Source: Acidobacteriota bacterium (GTDB lineage: Bacteria > Chlamydiota > Chlamydiia > Chlamydiales > Rhabdochlamydiaceae). From it: a stretch of DNA of 64,000 nt. The stretch covers positions 1-64,000 of the forward strand of contig CAJCHM010000045.1 in NCBI GenBank assembly GCA_903970255.1, written 5' to 3'. Made by a program: the position numbers and the translations under genes. The first letter of the stretch is position 1, and every line of letters begins with the position of its first letter. The notes under the pieces were generated by a model, which had not been told where the DNA came from, ran no database searches, and worked only from the letters and a program-made list of their open reading frames with translations. Below are positions 16,504 through 26,550 of the stretch, piece by piece.

Positions 16504-16633
16504 TTTAATTAAAACACCCTGGCTTTCACGCACCCCAAAACCGATTCTTGAAGTTGTTTCGGTATACACCCCATATTAAATTTATCTTCTTCACAAGAAT
16601 CAAATATAATTCCACGCCATATATTCTTTTAAA

Positions 16634-16662
16634 TTGATTTACAAAATAAAAAACGGTAAAAT
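16634..16662 (+). promoter_or_regulatory. Promoter of the 16685 gene
   Basis: TTGATT (16634-16639), a 17-base spacer and TAAAAT (16657-16662) form a good sigma-70-type promoter 22 bases before the ATG, immediately after the nested palindromes. Confidence 0.6.
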
Positions 16663-16684
16663 TTCGAATAAATTTAGGTACTAA

Positions 16685-17650
16685 ATGAATAAACTAACAA
16701 ATATCATTAGTTTGAATGATAGAACTTGTAGGATCCCCCCAACCCAATCTCTTGACACAAATGATTTTGTCTGTACCCTCTCCGATTGGATCTGTCCGCC
16801 TAAATCTTCCAATACAGACACACTGTGCATCCCCAATGAGAAAGGTCTTGAATTTCACGATTTTGTCTGCCCCATCTCCGAGGATGATCGTCAATTCTAT
16901 GATTCTGTAGGAAAAGCGAAGGAAAAAATTCACTCCCTACTAAAAAAACTCAACGGATCACAAGAGGAAAAAAATCTCGCACAAAGGGATCGGTGTGGTG
17001 AGGAGGTGCGGGATACGGTACCCTCTGCGATTGTAGAACAATTTCGACAAATTACCAATGCCCACAAAGAATCCCTTGTCCCTTCAGACTATGCACCTAA
17101 AATGAACAATCCTTCTGCAACATACTCATGCAACACGCTGCTGCAAGAGCAAAAGAAGCGCGATAAGGAGCGTTTGATACAGCTCAACGGACAATTCTAT
17201 GAGGATCCTGCGTCTGCACTCAAACAAGCTTGGGATGAGGTCATTGCTTTCCAACCAACGATCCGAATTCGCGAAGACATCGATGCTATTATAACCTTTG
17301 ATGCAACAACCCAACCGGTCATCGAAACTTATTTGGGTCTAGAAGCAGAACGCAATCGAGTTGAGGACAATCTAAGAAAAATCACAGAGTGGGAGACAGC
17401 GACCCCCATAGGCGCAGCAAGTGTCAATGAACAGCTCATCTCCCAAAGAAAGATGCTGTTGCAGCGCAAGGATGAGCTTTGCGGCCCCAACCACTTTGAC
17501 GGTCTAATTGATGTTGCTTGGCAAAATTACCAACGTTCTCATGATGAAACAGCTCTAGAAAAATACCAAGAGCTCGATAGGGAAAGAAAGAACATCGACG
17601 CACAACTATTTTACTGCGAACAACATATCGCCCTATCCGCCTCTTTATAA
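16685..17650 (+). CDS. Novel family protein A (paralogue of 41951)
   Basis: A 321-residue soluble, charged, helical protein, not a known family to me. It is clearly paralogous to the product of 41951-42847. Shared blocks are LNGQFYEDPxxxLKQAWD (residues 167-184), a YLGLEAERN segment (216-224), LCGPNHFDGLIDVAW (265-279) and LDRERKNIDAQLF (297-309). The first and third blocks resemble each other, so each protein carries an internal duplication. The unique N-terminus repeats a short motif, NDFVC / HDFVC (residues 26-30, 58-62), next to WICPP. There is no signal peptide. It could be a type III effector or a structural coiled-coil protein; neither is shown. Its promoter directly follows the nested palindromes. 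Confidence 0.7.
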   Translation: MNKLTNIISLNDRTCRIPPTQSLDTNDFVCTLSDWICPPKSSNTDTLCIPNEKGLEFHDFVCPISEDDRQFYDSVGKAKEKIHSLLKKLNGSQEEKNLAQRDRCGEEVRDTVPSAIVEQFRQITNAHKESLVPSDYAPKMNNPSATYSCNTLLQEQKKRDKERLIQLNGQFYEDPASALKQAWDEVIAFQPTIRIREDIDAIITFDATTQPVIETYLGLEAERNRVEDNLRKITEWETATPIGAASVNEQLISQRKMLLQRKDELCGPNHFDGLIDVAWQNYQRSHDETALEKYQELDRERKNIDAQLFYCEQHIALSASL

Positions 17651-17684
17651 GGCTCTGGGGTTTTACGCGTCAACCTACTCATTC

Positions 17685-19610
17685 TTAAGAGGAGCACACC
17701 TCGCAAAGGCGCGCTGAAAGATCCACCTCCTCTCCCATGTAAATAAAGCCTAAATAGCTCAAGCCCAGATGATCCAATGAAATTGTAAGAAGCTGTGAAG
17801 AAGAATCTTGCATTTCTCGTATGCTCTCAATCATCCTCTCCTTTAAATCGGGGTCAATGTAGGTGACTAACAGGTAACAACATGTCGCGTCTGTCTTTTG
17901 GACCACGGAAGGCTGTAACAACTCCCCCTTATTTTTTTGAACAGCATCCTGGAAAATGTCAAAGAGATTTTTCAAATAAATAGGATTGAATAAGCTGCGC
18001 AATTCGATAGGATAGATCGAATGAAAAAAGTGCTCCAAAAGACGCTCTTGATTCTTATCCGTATTAGAAAACATCTCTCTTAAAGCGATGAACTGCTCGT
18101 GTTGCTTGGCGATCATCCCTCCATTATAGTCTCTAAATTCCCCAAAAATACGTTGGAGCTCAACCACAATCGCCTGTCTGGCTTTGAAAAGATCAACGCA
18201 ATGATCTGCCCTTAAGAACATAGAAGCTGGACATTTGAGTCGAAATACGGTGGCTTCCCGAACATGTTTTTTTCGCAAAAGCCCTAGCGCTTTGACTCGG
18301 TCGGGAACAAATTTTAAAAAAGAACCGATACCATCAAAAATTTTTTGAATTGCTAAATCCCATGGCTTTAATACTCTTAGCCAGATGACAGTAAACGCTA
18401 ACTGAGTACTGGACTGCTCATCAAAATTAATCATTACCTGAGGCAAATCTTTAGAGAAGCTCAATTGATTGGAAAGAGTGATCATATTGCGCATCACCTC
18501 TTCCTCATTTCTGGGCATAAACAACGGCTGTGTTAACTTTTCGATCCCGTTTCTAATCTCATCCGGCAAACGCTGTTTGAGGGATTTGATCTCAGAGAGT
18601 GACCAATCGGAACCATCCTCTTTTTCCACTTCTAGATAGAGCAACTGAATCCTATCCTCTTTAGAACTGCGTGAAAAAAAAGATTCCTCAACATGAGATA
18701 AATGAAGAAACTGGGTTTTGAGGATAGCCACAAAATGGCGCTCCTCAAACAACTCATTGTCTCCTTGAAAATTCAACGCTGCAAAAACCCCAACCACTTT
18801 TTTTACGCCAAAAGGGAGCTGTAAAAAAGTTTGACTTACCTTGATATAGACAAATTGCTGGCTTGGGGTTTTCTCTATTTGGGCCTTTAGCATCTTCTTA
18901 AAAAGATAAAAAACATAGATGATCCGACTCATATGGGCATAATCGCGGATATTTTTAAACTCTTGGCTGCACACAACTAAAAAATGTTGCATCTGGGTAA
19001 AGAGATCATGATCGAAATCCCGGGGTCTGCGCTCCAGCAGGGAAACGATCCTCTCCTGAATAAGGGATGTTTTTTCATCGGCTGAAAGCCCTTTAATTTC
19101 TAAAATCCGCTTGGCATGGTAAACAGAAACCAAGCCCATCCGAATTTCACTCTCGATGATAGGCAACTGATGCCTGGCAGTAGCCAAGTCTGAAGGGCCA
19201 CCTAAAGACAGGACAATTTCGCAGATTGTAAACAATTCATTAGAGAATTCAGGAAATTGAAAGTCGGTTGCGAAAAAAGAAGAGATGGCAAGCCTTTTTC
19301 CAGGTAACAGCCACCGACCGATCATTTCATAAAAAAATTTTACCCCATTTATCTGGTGGCGGCAAAGAAGATAAACAGAGAGCTTTGACTCCCCCCACTC
19401 TTGCGATTTAACAATCGGCAAAAGAAAAGAAAATTCTGTAGCAAAACTGCAGAGCGCCTCATCAAATAGAAGAAAATTCGGAGGAAGCAGTTTCATGAGA
19501 GAGTTTCTAATAGAACTATTGTAAAGGATACTATGAGGGCTGTCTTCATCGCGATCAAAAACTGTAGAAATCCGAGGAAACTGACTGACACTGATCTCTT
19601 TCATATACAT
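17685..19610 (-). CDS. Large conserved-looking protein of unknown function
   Basis: A 641-residue protein if it starts at the ATG at 19610, which has GGAGG nine bases upstream; the frame opens 18 bases earlier. It is soluble, mostly alpha/beta, with no signal peptide or membrane helix. Distinctive stretches are FFYEMIGRWLLPGKR, GVFAALNFQGDNELFEERHF, PLFMPRNEEEVMRNM and VIWLRVLKPWD. I cannot tie them to a named family. The start lies inside the 3' end of the aspartokinase gene (56-base overlap), so translation is probably coupled. Codon use is like its neighbours and the frame is intact, so it is a real gene. No function is proposed. Confidence 0.7.
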   Translation of the reverse strand: MYMKEISVSQFPRISTVFDRDEDSPHSILYNSSIRNSLMKLLPPNFLLFDEALCSFATEFSFLLPIVKSQEWGESKLSVYLLCRHQINGVKFFYEMIGRWLLPGKRLAISSFFATDFQFPEFSNELFTICEIVLSLGGPSDLATARHQLPIIESEIRMGLVSVYHAKRILEIKGLSADEKTSLIQERIVSLLERRPRDFDHDLFTQMQHFLVVCSQEFKNIRDYAHMSRIIYVFYLFKKMLKAQIEKTPSQQFVYIKVSQTFLQLPFGVKKVVGVFAALNFQGDNELFEERHFVAILKTQFLHLSHVEESFFSRSSKEDRIQLLYLEVEKEDGSDWSLSEIKSLKQRLPDEIRNGIEKLTQPLFMPRNEEEVMRNMITLSNQLSFSKDLPQVMINFDEQSSTQLAFTVIWLRVLKPWDLAIQKIFDGIGSFLKFVPDRVKALGLLRKKHVREATVFRLKCPASMFLRADHCVDLFKARQAIVVELQRIFGEFRDYNGGMIAKQHEQFIALREMFSNTDKNQERLLEHFFHSIYPIELRSLFNPIYLKNLFDIFQDAVQKNKGELLQPSVVQKTDATCCYLLVTYIDPDLKERMIESIREMQDSSSQLLTISLDHLGLSYLGFIYMGEEVDLSARLCEVCSS

Positions 19611-20382
19611 ACGATCTAACCTCCGCACTAGAGCCTGACCCGATCAAGGTCCCGCAATGGCGCTGTAATAAGGGATCGTAAAAGGAAAGAACATACAGAG
19701 GCAAGCAATTTTTTGAGGCAAGTCGGATACATCGAGGATGCAAAACCTTTGCCCCCCTTTCAGCAATCTCGATAGCTTGATCAAAAGAGAGATGCGGGTA
19801 TAAAACTGCTTCGGGATTTTTTTTAGGATCCTCAGAATAAATCCCTTCAACATCCTTGTAGAACTCTACCCTTGAAGCATTGAGAGCAATCCCAAGGGCA
19901 ACAGCTGTTGTATCAGAGCCGCCTCTACCAAGAGTTGTTATCTCCCCCTCTGTGCTCACCCCTTGAAAACCTGCGACAATCACAATTTTACCCAAATTGA
20001 GTGCTTGGATAATGCGGCGGGGGCGAACGTCGAGAATAAATGCTTCAGAATGCTTACTCGAGGTGATAATCCCCGATTGACTGCCCGTAAAACTGATCGC
20101 TTCCTTGCCCTTGAGATGAAGTGCCATCGCAAGCAAAGCTATGCTGACTCTTTCACCGACGCTTACCAACATATCCTGCTCGCGCGGTGGAGGATTCGGG
20201 TGAACAAGGCGCGCTAAGCAAAGAAGCTGATCGGTCGTGCCCCTCATAGCACTCACAACAACAACAACTTTAGCGTTTAAACTTTTATTTATAATAATTT
20301 CGGCAATCTTGGAAAACTGCTCTGCATCGGCAACAGAGGCACCTCCAAATTTTAGAACAACCGTCTCGCAAGCTTCCATCAC
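19555..20382 (-). CDS. lysC: Aspartokinase, catalytic domain only
   Basis: A 275-residue amino acid kinase. KFGGASV near residues 11-17 binds phosphate, VSAMRGTTDQL follows, SVGERVSIALLA is near 73-84, GFQGVSTEGEITTLGRGGSDTTA is near 148-170 and YKDVEGIYSEDPK is near 184-196. These fit aspartokinase, which phosphorylates aspartate for lysine/diaminopimelate synthesis. The protein stops just after GTLIGSGSS, where the two regulatory ACT domains of ordinary LysC (about 400-450 residues) would begin. The next gene's ribosome binding site and start are embedded in its last codons, so the short form may be genuine rather than a sequencing truncation. Feedback inhibition by lysine would be expected to be lost. 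Confidence 0.85.
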   Translation of the reverse strand: MMEACETVVLKFGGASVADAEQFSKIAEIIINKSLNAKVVVVVSAMRGTTDQLLCLARLVHPNPPPREQDMLVSVGERVSIALLAMALHLKGKEAISFTGSQSGIITSSKHSEAFILDVRPRRIIQALNLGKIVIVAGFQGVSTEGEITTLGRGGSDTTAVALGIALNASRVEFYKDVEGIYSEDPKKNPEAVLYPHLSFDQAIEIAERGAKVLHPRCIRLASKNCLPLYVLSFYDPLLQRHCGTLIGSGSSAEVRSYVYERDQCQSVSSDFYSF

Positions 20383-20483
20383 CTTACCTATTGCTGAAAC
20401 CAGTATACTGAAAAAGCATATTCTTATAAGAGTCAGTTTTTAAAAAATAGATTAATCGGAATGACGATTTTGCGAGTTCCCTC

Positions 20484-20511
20484 TTGATTTTATTACGAAT
20501 CTTTTGATAAT
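20484..20511 (+). promoter_or_regulatory. Promoter of rpsA
   Basis: TTGATT (20484-20489), 16 bases, GATAAT (20506-20511). The rpsA ATG is 39 bases downstream. Confidence 0.6.
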
Positions 20512-20550
20512 CTCTCCCCTTTCACTAGAAACTCAGGAGAAACCTCTAAC

Positions 20551-22329
20551 ATGTCCAAACAAACACAAATCGATTGGAATGAAAGCAACATCATCGACGA
20601 TGTCACATTCCAGGAAGAAGACGCTAAACAGTTCATGAACTTACTCAACCGTAAAGAAGAGGCCGCAGGCGAAGGATCTGTTGCGTTGATGAGTTCCGGG
20701 CAAATACTCAAAGGGCGGATCGTAGAAATTACGAAAGACTTCGTTGTCGTTGATGTGGGTTTAAAGTCAGAGGGACTCGTACCAATTAATGAATTTGACG
20801 AACCTTCCGAACTTATCTTAGGGAACGATATCGAAGTGTATCTCGACCAAACTGAAGGGGAAGATGGCCAGATCGTTCTTTCACGCGAGAAAGCGCGCAG
20901 ACAGCGTCAGTGGGAATATATTGTCAACCATTGCAAAGAAGGTTCGATTGTCAAAGGCAAAGTGATTCGCAAAGTCAAAGGCGGCCTCATGGTCGATATC
21001 GGCATGGAAGCCTTTCTCCCCGGCTCTCAGATCGATAACAAGCGAATCAAAAATCTCGATGAGTTCATTGGTCAATCCTACGACTTTAAAATCCTCAAGA
21101 TCAATACAGAGCGCAAAAACATCGTGGTATCCCGACGGGAACTCCTCGAGGAGGAACGCATTTCCCGCAAAGCAGAAATGCTTGAAAACATCATCGAGGG
21201 CGATTTGCGCCGCGGTGTTGTTAAAAACATTACAGATTTCGGTGTATTCCTTGACTTAGATGGGATTGATGGCCTTCTTCATATCACGGACATGACATGG
21301 AAACGGATCAAACACCCTTCAGAAATGGTCTCTCTGGGCCAAGAACTAGAGGTAATTATCCTCCACGTCGACAAAGACAAAGGTCGGGTTGCTCTAGGGA
21401 TGAAACAGAAAGAATCGAATCCATGGGAAGAGATCGAAATGCGTTATCCCCCGGGAACGCGCGTTAAAGGCAAGATTGTGAACCTGGTACCGTATGGCGC
21501 ATTCATTGAAATCGAGCCCGGTATTGAAGGACTCATCCACGTCTCTGAAATGTCATGGGTAAAAAATGTGACTGACCCAAGTGAAATTGTCAACAAAGGG
21601 GATGAGGTAGAGGCGATCGTTCTTTCCGTACAGAAAGAAGAGGGTAAAATCTCTTTGGGACTCAAGCAAACTGACAAAAATCCATGGGACGAAGTGGAGA
21701 AAAAATACCCCATTGGCAGTGGCGTTACAGCAGAAATTCGCAATCTGACAAACTATGGAGCTTTTGTTGAACTAGAACCTGGCATCGACGGACTGATTCA
21801 TATCTCCGATTTAAGCTGGATTAAAAAAGTTTCCCACCCCTCAGAGATTCTCAAAAAAGGCGATAAAGTTGAAGCTGTTGTTCTTTCCGTTGACAAAGAG
21901 AGCAAAAAAATCACATTGGGCGTTAAGCAACTCAGCAACAACCCATGGGAGAGCATTGAAAAAACAATGCCGGTTGGGACTTTAGTCAAAGGAATCGTTT
22001 CAAAAATCACAGCATTTGGCGCATTTGTTGAACTACCAAACGGAATTGAAGCATTGGTCCACGTGACCGAGCTTTCAGATCAACCTTTTGGTAAAGTAGA
22101 AGATGTTGTCAATAAAGGTGAAGAAGTGACTGCGAAAGTGATCAAACTCGATCCTGAGCACAAAAAGATCGCGCTCTCAATCAAAGAGTACTTGGTTGAT
22201 AAAAACAAAGTAAACCGCGACGATATCGTCGTTGGCAATACCAAAACTCGAAGTCAATCTAAAAAAGATAAAGACAAAGAGAAACGAAAAGGCAAAGAGG
22301 ATCAGGAAGAAGCCGAATCTGCAGAATAA
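20551..22329 (+). CDS. rpsA: 30S ribosomal protein S1
   Basis: A 592-residue protein with six S1 RNA-binding domains in series from about residue 48 to 535. The repeated signature [21 protein letters not shown] recurs with variations ([56 protein letters not shown]). The C-terminal 50 residues are lysine- and glutamate-rich. S1 recruits mRNA to the small ribosomal subunit. Length is close to chlamydial S1 and longer than E. coli (557). The start has AGGAG seven-odd bases upstream. A strong terminator follows, separating it from nusA, although Chlamydia keep the same gene order. Confidence 0.97.
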   Translation: MSKQTQIDWNESNIIDDVTFQEEDAKQFMNLLNRKEEAAGEGSVALMSSGQILKGRIVEITKDFVVVDVGLKSEGLVPINEFDEPSELILGNDIEVYLDQTEGEDGQIVLSREKARRQRQWEYIVNHCKEGSIVKGKVIRKVKGGLMVDIGMEAFLPGSQIDNKRIKNLDEFIGQSYDFKILKINTERKNIVVSRRELLEEERISRKAEMLENIIEGDLRRGVVKNITDFGVFLDLDGIDGLLHITDMTWKRIKHPSEMVSLGQELEVIILHVDKDKGRVALGMKQKESNPWEEIEMRYPPGTRVKGKIVNLVPYGAFIEIEPGIEGLIHVSEMSWVKNVTDPSEIVNKGDEVEAIVLSVQKEEGKISLGLKQTDKNPWDEVEKKYPIGSGVTAEIRNLTNYGAFVELEPGIDGLIHISDLSWIKKVSHPSEILKKGDKVEAVVLSVDKESKKITLGVKQLSNNPWESIEKTMPVGTLVKGIVSKITAFGAFVELPNGIEALVHVTELSDQPFGKVEDVVNKGEEVTAKVIKLDPEHKKIALSIKEYLVDKNKVNRDDIVVGNTKTRSQSKKDKDKEKRKGKEDQEEAESAE

Positions 22330-22340
22330 TTTTTAACACT

Positions 22341-22380
22341 GGGTAAGTATCGAGATTCTCGACACTTACCCGATTTTTTT
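22341..22380 (+). terminator. Rho-independent terminator after rpsA
   Basis: Stem GGGTAAGTaTCGAG / CTCGAcACTTACCC with a 3-nt loop and one internal mismatch, followed by GATTTTTTT. It lies 11 bases after the rpsA stop. Confidence 0.85.
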
Positions 22381-22428
22381 AAACACATAAGCTCTTCATT
22401 TGGAAAGAATAAACAGTAAAGGGACGAG

Positions 22429-23700
22429 ATGAATAAAGATCTAGTTGCCATTTTTGAGTACCTCGAAAGAGAAAAAGGGATCAAGCGGGATATCATCATC
22501 GCCGCCATTGAGGAATCGCTGCGAGCAGCAGCTCGCAAAAGCGTTAAAGGTCTTCTTAATGTTTCTGTTCAGGTTAACGCAAAAACAGGGAATGTCGAGG
22601 TTATAGCTCAAAAAGAGGTCGTTGATAAAGTCACGATCCCCGATGAAGAGATTTCGCTAGAAGATGCAAGGGTATTAAACCCAAACTGTGAACTGGGTGG
22701 ATGGGTTGATATCGCCGTAACCCCTCAAGACTTTGGTAGAATTGCAGCACAAACCGCGCGCCAGGTCATTGCACAAAAACTAAAGAGTGCCGAACGGGAT
22801 GTCATTTACGAAGAATACAGACACCGCACTAATGAAATCATCTCAGGAACTGTAAAACGCACAATTCGTGGCGCAACCTTGATCGTCGACTTAGGAAAAG
22901 TTGAGGCAGTATTACCTGATCGGTTCTATCCAAAAACAGAAAAGTACAAAGAAGGCGATAGAGTTGAGGCATTACTTCTCGAGGTTCGCGACACTGAAGG
23001 GGGAGGAGCAGAGGTTATCCTATCTCGCAGCCATCCTGAGTTTGTAGCTCAGTTATTTATTCGGGAAGTTCCAGAAATTAACGATGGAACCATCACAATT
23101 GAGAAAATTGTTAGAGACGCTGGTTACCGTACTAAAGTTGCAGTGCGCTCTTCAGATCCCAAGATCGATCCAGTGGGCGCATGCGTCGGCATACGTGGCA
23201 ATCGAGTTAAAAATATTATCCGTGAGCTCAATAACGAAAAGATCGATATCATCCCTTATTCTGAAGATTCAGCAACACTGCTGCAAAATGCGCTGAACCC
23301 ACTTGAAATCAAAAAAATGTTCATCAGTGATGACAAGTCGACAATCCAAATCATTGTCAATGATGAAGATTATCCAGCAGCGCTTGGCAAACGAGGCATG
23401 AATGCTAGGTTAAACGGAGAGCTTGCAGGGGTAGAATTACAAGTACAGAAAATGAGCCAATACCAAACTGCAATGGATATGGAACGCGCAGAGCTAGCGC
23501 AAAGCGATGATAAGTCATTGGATGAAGAATTATCGATTGAGGGCGTCAGTAGTATGATCATCAAAAGCCTCATGGAAGCTGGCTTTGCTACGCGCAAAGA
23601 AGTCTTAAAAGCAACTGCTAAGCAGCTTGCTGCAATACCAGGAATCAGTTTGGAAATGGCTGACAAGATATTGGAACAAATTCGCAAAAAGAGGGTTTAA
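22429..23700 (+). CDS. nusA: Transcription factor NusA
   Basis: A 423-residue protein with the NusA order: N-terminal RNA-polymerase-binding domain (1-125), S1 domain (about 135-200; ISGTVKRTIRGATLIVDLG), then two KH domains (KIDPVGACVGIRGNRVKNIIREL near 243-265; LGKRGMNARL near 322-331). A C-terminal helix-hairpin-helix-like tail is present (ATAKQLAAIPGISLEMADKIL). It modulates pausing, termination and antitermination. ATG follows GGGACGAG. infB begins 4 bases after the stop, the classic nusA-infB pairing. Confidence 0.97.
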   Translation: MNKDLVAIFEYLEREKGIKRDIIIAAIEESLRAAARKSVKGLLNVSVQVNAKTGNVEVIAQKEVVDKVTIPDEEISLEDARVLNPNCELGGWVDIAVTPQDFGRIAAQTARQVIAQKLKSAERDVIYEEYRHRTNEIISGTVKRTIRGATLIVDLGKVEAVLPDRFYPKTEKYKEGDRVEALLLEVRDTEGGGAEVILSRSHPEFVAQLFIREVPEINDGTITIEKIVRDAGYRTKVAVRSSDPKIDPVGACVGIRGNRVKNIIRELNNEKIDIIPYSEDSATLLQNALNPLEIKKMFISDDKSTIQIIVNDEDYPAALGKRGMNARLNGELAGVELQVQKMSQYQTAMDMERAELAQSDDKSLDEELSIEGVSSMIIKSLMEAGFATRKEVLKATAKQLAAIPGISLEMADKILEQIRKKRV

Positions 23701-23703
23701 GCG

Positions 23704-26541
23704 TTGGCCAAAAACTTAAAAATTAATGTCAAGAACGCACAACTTGCTGAAGCACTCAAATTAGGTCGAGTGAAAAAGCCTGCTGTTAAAAAAAAGAAAG
23801 TTGAAGAAGAGGCTAAATCTAAGGAAGATGCAAGTTCCAAAGCTGCACCCATCGAAGAAAAAGCAAAACCGATACCTTCTGCACCATCTCCTGCTATAGA
23901 AGAGAAAAAAGAAACGGCACCCAAACCCGCTTCTCCACCAGCAGAATCTAGCCAGCCCCCAGTCACTACACCTTCTGAGACACAAGCTAGACCACAACAA
24001 GCAACCCCTCCTCCGCAACCTTCTCAACGAAGCAGTGAGTATTCCCCAACACCCCGTCAAGAGGGTGGCTATACACCACCTCCCCGAAGGGAAATGGGAC
24101 ATCCTCAAACGCCCAACCGAGATAACGGTTATTCACAACCACCAAGACGCGATAGCGGAGGCTATCCGCCTGGCCAACCCAATAGTGGTGGTTATCCTCC
24201 GCGGCAGCAAAGCAGCGGCGGTTATCCTCCACGACAGCAAAATAGTGGCGGTTATCCCCCCCGACAACCTAGCAGCGGTGGATACCCCCCCCGTCAACAA
24301 GAGGGCGGCTACCCTCAACGCCCTTCCGGTGATCAAGGCGGACCTCGACAACTCTCTGGCAACCGGCCCGGGGCTGCGCCTCATTATCGCAAACCTGGCT
24401 TTGTCCCCCCTGCAGGCGCACGACCCCCTTACCAGCCGCGCGCCCCCTTTAGTCCTCGACCTTCAGCTCCAGGTATGGGCGGCGCCGCATACCGCCCTGA
24501 AACAAGACGAGCTGTGCCACCCAAAGAACCCCCGCGCGCAGAAGATACCCGCGGCGAAAGAAAACCCACCAAATCCTTTGGAGAAGAACCGCGCAAGGCA
24601 CCACAAAAAGATTTCCGCGAACACAAACCTGCTAAAAAAGTAGAAGACAGATCCTTCGATGCTAGAGATAGGCAAGGTCTTCGCGCCGATCGTGAAGAAC
24701 AGACCTGGAGAAAACGACGCCCCCAGCACAAAATGCGTCCATTACAGCAAGAAGAGATTATTCGCCCCAAATCTTTGAAAGTGCGCATTCCCATTTCCAT
24801 CAAAGATTTAGCCTCTGAAATGAAACTTAAAGCGTCTCAGCTCATTGCTAAACTTTTCATGAAAGGCGTTGTTCTCACACTCAATGACCTTCTTGATGAT
24901 GAGACGACAATTCAACTTCTGGGTCATGATTTTGATTGCGAAATCGCAATTGACAGAACCGAAGAAGATCGCCTCCGCATTACAGACAAGACAATTAAAC
25001 AAGAAATTCAGGAATCGGCAAGCGATACCATGATTTTGCGTCCCCCTGTTGTTGCATTCATGGGGCATGTCGACCACGGCAAGACCAGCCTTATCGATAC
25101 AATCCGAAAATCTGATCTGGCAGGGGGTGAAGCTGGAGCGATCACCCAGCATATCGGAGCCTTCAAATGCCACACTGCAGCAGGAGACCTCACGATTCTC
25201 GATACCCCAGGCCATGAAGCCTTCTCGGCAATGCGCGCGCGGGGTGCTGATGTGACCGATATCATCGTATTGGTCATTGCCGGCGACGAAGGGATTCGCG
25301 CACAGACTATCGAAGCAATCGAACAAGCCAAAGCTGCGCATGTACCCATCCTGGTTGCTATCAATAAATGCGATAAACCTAACTTTAATGCAGAAACCGT
25401 CTACCGCCAACTATCCGAGCAAAGCCTTCTCCCTGAGACCTGGGGGGGACAAACGATTACAGTCAACTGTTCGGCAATTTCTGGCGAGGGTGTGAAGGAA
25501 CTCTTAGAGATGCTTGCGCTGCAAGCAGAAGTTCTAGAACTTCATGCAAATCCCAACTCTAGAGCTCGCGGAACTGTTATCGAGTCGGAAATGCACAAAG
25601 GATTAGGAGCTGTTGCCACTGTTCTTGTTCAGAATGGAACATTGCGCCTTGGCGACGCTCTTGTATTCTCGCAACAATTTGCCCGTGTGAAAACCATGCA
25701 TGATGAGCATGGCAGAGAGCTCATAGAGGCTGGACCCTCTACCCCTGTTAAAATTACAGGACTCTCTGACCTTCCCCCTGCTGGCAGTGAGTTTGTCGTT
25801 GTAAAAAGCGAAAAAGAAGCGATGGAAATTGCTAAGAAACGGGGCGAAGGACAGCGCCATGCCCTCTTGCATCAAGCAAAAAGAGGGATGGAATCGATTC
25901 TTTCCGATAATGCAAGCAGCATCAAAAAGAAAACCCTTAACCTCATCCTTCGCGCCGACGTTCAAGGATCTGTTGAGGCTCTAAAAACTTCGCTCATGAA
26001 GATCGCTTCCAATAAAATTGATCTGAATATTATCTCCGCTGGAGTTGGAGAAATTTCTGAGTCTGATGTCCAGCTTGCCAGTGCATCCAAAGCAACCATC
26101 TTGGGATTCCATACCAAAATTGAAAGCCATGCAGAGAGTTTGATCAAGTCTCAAAAAGTGACAGTCAAACTCCACGACATCATCTATCATGCAGTGGATG
26201 ACATTCGAGCCATTATGCTCAGCATGCTCGATAAGATTGCTCAAGAGACAGATGTTGGAGCTGCTGAAGTTAAGGCAATCTTTAAATCTTCTCAGCTGGG
26301 CAATATTGCAGGATGTATGGTCACCGATGGAACTATTAAACGCTCGAGCCATGTCCGGCAAATGCGCGACAACAAAGTCATTTGGAAAGGACCCTTGCAC
26401 TCTCTTAAAAAAGTCAAAGAAGATGTGCGTGAAGTATCCAAAGGACATGAGTGCGGGATCGTCCTCCAAAATAACAATGACGTTAGAGTCGGGGATATTC
26501 TGCAAGCGTTTGAAATCACCTATCTTGAACAGGAGCTATAA
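23704..26541 (+). CDS. infB: Translation initiation factor IF-2
   Basis: A 945-residue IF-2 starting at TTG. The N-terminal third is lysine/alanine-rich, then extremely proline-, glycine- and arginine-rich, including five 10-residue repeats (residues 151-200). The GTPase core begins near residue 453 with [16 protein letters not shown] and NKCD (switch II and base recognition) follow. The C-terminal domains end with [12 protein letters not shown]-2 brings initiator tRNA to the 30S subunit. The 5' end abuts nusA and the 3' end is 9 bases from rbfA, so one operon runs from nusA. The long low-complexity insert is larger than in most bacteria and should depend on EF-P for translation of its PP pairs. 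Confidence 0.97.
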   Translation: MAKNLKINVKNAQLAEALKLGRVKKPAVKKKKVEEEAKSKEDASSKAAPIEEKAKPIPSAPSPAIEEKKETAPKPASPPAESSQPPVTTPSETQARPQQATPPPQPSQRSSEYSPTPRQEGGYTPPPRREMGHPQTPNRDNGYSQPPRRDSGGYPPGQPNSGGYPPRQQSSGGYPPRQQNSGGYPPRQPSSGGYPPRQQEGGYPQRPSGDQGGPRQLSGNRPGAAPHYRKPGFVPPAGARPPYQPRAPFSPRPSAPGMGGAAYRPETRRAVPPKEPPRAEDTRGERKPTKSFGEEPRKAPQKDFREHKPAKKVEDRSFDARDRQGLRADREEQTWRKRRPQHKMRPLQQEEIIRPKSLKVRIPISIKDLASEMKLKASQLIAKLFMKGVVLTLNDLLDDETTIQLLGHDFDCEIAIDRTEEDRLRITDKTIKQEIQESASDTMILRPPVVAFMGHVDHGKTSLIDTIRKSDLAGGEAGAITQHIGAFKCHTAAGDLTILDTPGHEAFSAMRARGADVTDIIVLVIAGDEGIRAQTIEAIEQAKAAHVPILVAINKCDKPNFNAETVYRQLSEQSLLPETWGGQTITVNCSAISGEGVKELLEMLALQAEVLELHANPNSRARGTVIESEMHKGLGAVATVLVQNGTLRLGDALVFSQQFARVKTMHDEHGRELIEAGPSTPVKITGLSDLPPAGSEFVVVKSEKEAMEIAKKRGEGQRHALLHQAKRGMESILSDNASSIKKKTLNLILRADVQGSVEALKTSLMKIASNKIDLNIISAGVGEISESDVQLASASKATILGFHTKIESHAESLIKSQKVTVKLHDIIYHAVDDIRAIMLSMLDKIAQETDVGAAEVKAIFKSSQLGNIAGCMVTDGTIKRSSHVRQMRDNKVIWKGPLHSLKKVKEDVREVSKGHECGIVLQNNNDVRVGDILQAFEITYLEQEL
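24154..24303 (+). repeat. Five tandem 30-bp repeats inside infB
   Basis: Five in-frame units of 30 bp encode [10 protein letters not shown] with small variations ([30 protein letters not shown]). Third positions vary between units (GGC/GGT/GGA, CCG/CCT/CCC), so the protein sequence is conserved more than the DNA. Confidence 0.9.
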
Positions 26542-26550
26542 CCTTAAACA

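Larger units (their letters stand above)
16127..16570. repeat. Nested palindromic element, outer 49-bp inverted repeat
   Basis: 16127-16175 and 16522-16570 are perfect 49-bp inverted repeats, beginning GGTGTATACCGAAAC at the left end. Between them lie three further long perfect hairpins, annotated separately. The 10-base motif GCGTGAAAGC at the inner end of the left arm is reused in the first hairpin. A second, inner pair of ends (16258-16277 and 16503-16522, CCAGGG..TTTTAATTAAAA with two differing bases) brackets hairpins 2 and 3. No coding sequence is present. The architecture suggests MITE-like elements inserted into one another. Confidence 0.85.

Noticed and set aside
16127-16570. CRISPR array
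   Set aside because: Repeats are inverted pairs of different sequence, not regularly spaced direct repeats, and no cas gene is seen.
24154-24303. CRISPR-like direct repeats
   Set aside because: Thirty-base units are contiguous, in frame, and encode a decapeptide repeat of IF-2.
24035-24643. 202-codon frame inside infB
   Set aside because: An out-of-frame shadow of the proline-rich region, whose biased composition keeps other frames open.
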